Position numbers and translations under genes: made by a program | Shown here: in pieces, positions 7,069-7,153 of the stretch | Layout: every line of letters starts with the position of its first letter | Position numbering within the stretch: position 1 is the stretch's first letter | Notes under the pieces: model-generated | The model's database searches: none | Seen by the model: only the letters and a program-made list of their open reading frames with translations | What the model was told of the DNA's origin: nothing | Assembly (NCBI GenBank): GCA_021780625.1 | Contig: JAJXYI010000560.1 | Coordinates: forward strand, 1 to 7,153 | DNA from: a bacterium | GTDB lineage: Bacteria; Verrucomicrobiota; Verrucomicrobiae; Opitutales; Opitutaceae | DNA: 7,153 nucleotides | Reading direction: 5' to 3'

Positions 7069-7153
7069 GCCTTTTCGAAAACCACCGGGCGCCCGCGGGC
7101 AAGTTCGGAAAAGAGGATCAACAACTTACGTAAAAATACCCCGGATTTTTCCG
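7069..7153 (-). promoter_or_regulatory. Upstream region of menG with dyad symmetry
   Basis: The 85 bp before menG become A/T-rich beyond about 7101, unlike the surrounding genes, so a promoter or operator is likely here. I find no good -35/-10 pair for the minus strand; the best -10-like string, TATTTT in GGTATTTTTACG, would need a -35 beyond the window edge. The palindrome TTACGTAA (7126-7133) sits at the exact centre of a wider inverted repeat, CGGAAAA (7106-7112) / TTTTCCG (7147-7153). Closer to the gene there is a GC-rich palindrome, GCCCGCGGGC (7091-7100), that would fold in the 5' leader. Confidence 0.35.

Noticed and set aside
7142..7153. CGGA-TTTT-TCCG mini-hairpin at the right edge
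   Set aside because: A 4-bp stem cut by the window end is too short to call a terminator; its sequence is better described as one arm of the wider dyad.

Overview
The window is high-GC bacterial DNA with seven recognisable protein genes packed tightly together. I see no RNA gene, insertion sequence, CRISPR array or phage gene. The mix suggests a Gram-negative bacterium that respires with menaquinone: MenA, a MenG/UbiE methyltransferase, sigma-54 (RpoN), a soluble Hanks-type kinase and a divergent secretin-like exported protein. The style of the secretin-like protein and of the kinase/RpoN pair fits Verrucomicrobiota, perhaps Opitutales. That placement is inference from resemblance, with no marker gene present.

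Plus strand: bases 1-200 hold no certain gene; they may carry the 3' end of an upstream gene and a weak terminator-like hairpin. From about 201 to 1865 lies an exported protein with an N-terminal helical (TPR-like) part, a Pro/Ala linker, a second helical segment and a C-terminal secretin-like domain. It ends 4 bp from the convergent end of menA.

Minus strand, in order of transcription: menG (7068-6370); a 116-bp gap with repeated GGATTC motifs; a protein kinase (6253-5273); rpoN (5276-3798); acylphosphatase (3801-3499); a 94-bp gap plus a strong hairpin over the acylphosphatase stop; a small multi-pass membrane protein (3404-2775); and menA (2769-1870). Kinase/rpoN and rpoN/acylphosphatase each overlap by 4 bp (ATGA). 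The membrane gene and menA are 5 bp apart. This looks like one operon, or two with the hairpin as an internal control point.

Functionally, MenA (prenylation of 1,4-dihydroxy-2-naphthoate) and MenG (C-methylation of demethylmenaquinone) are the last two steps of classical menaquinone synthesis, and they bracket a regulatory block of kinase plus sigma-54. The most interesting points are the translational coupling of a Ser/Thr-type kinase to sigma-54, the altered catalytic residues of that kinase (the HRD+2 lysine is Gly and the P+1-loop threonine is Lys), and the secretin-like protein that stands alone with no visible secretion genes beside it.
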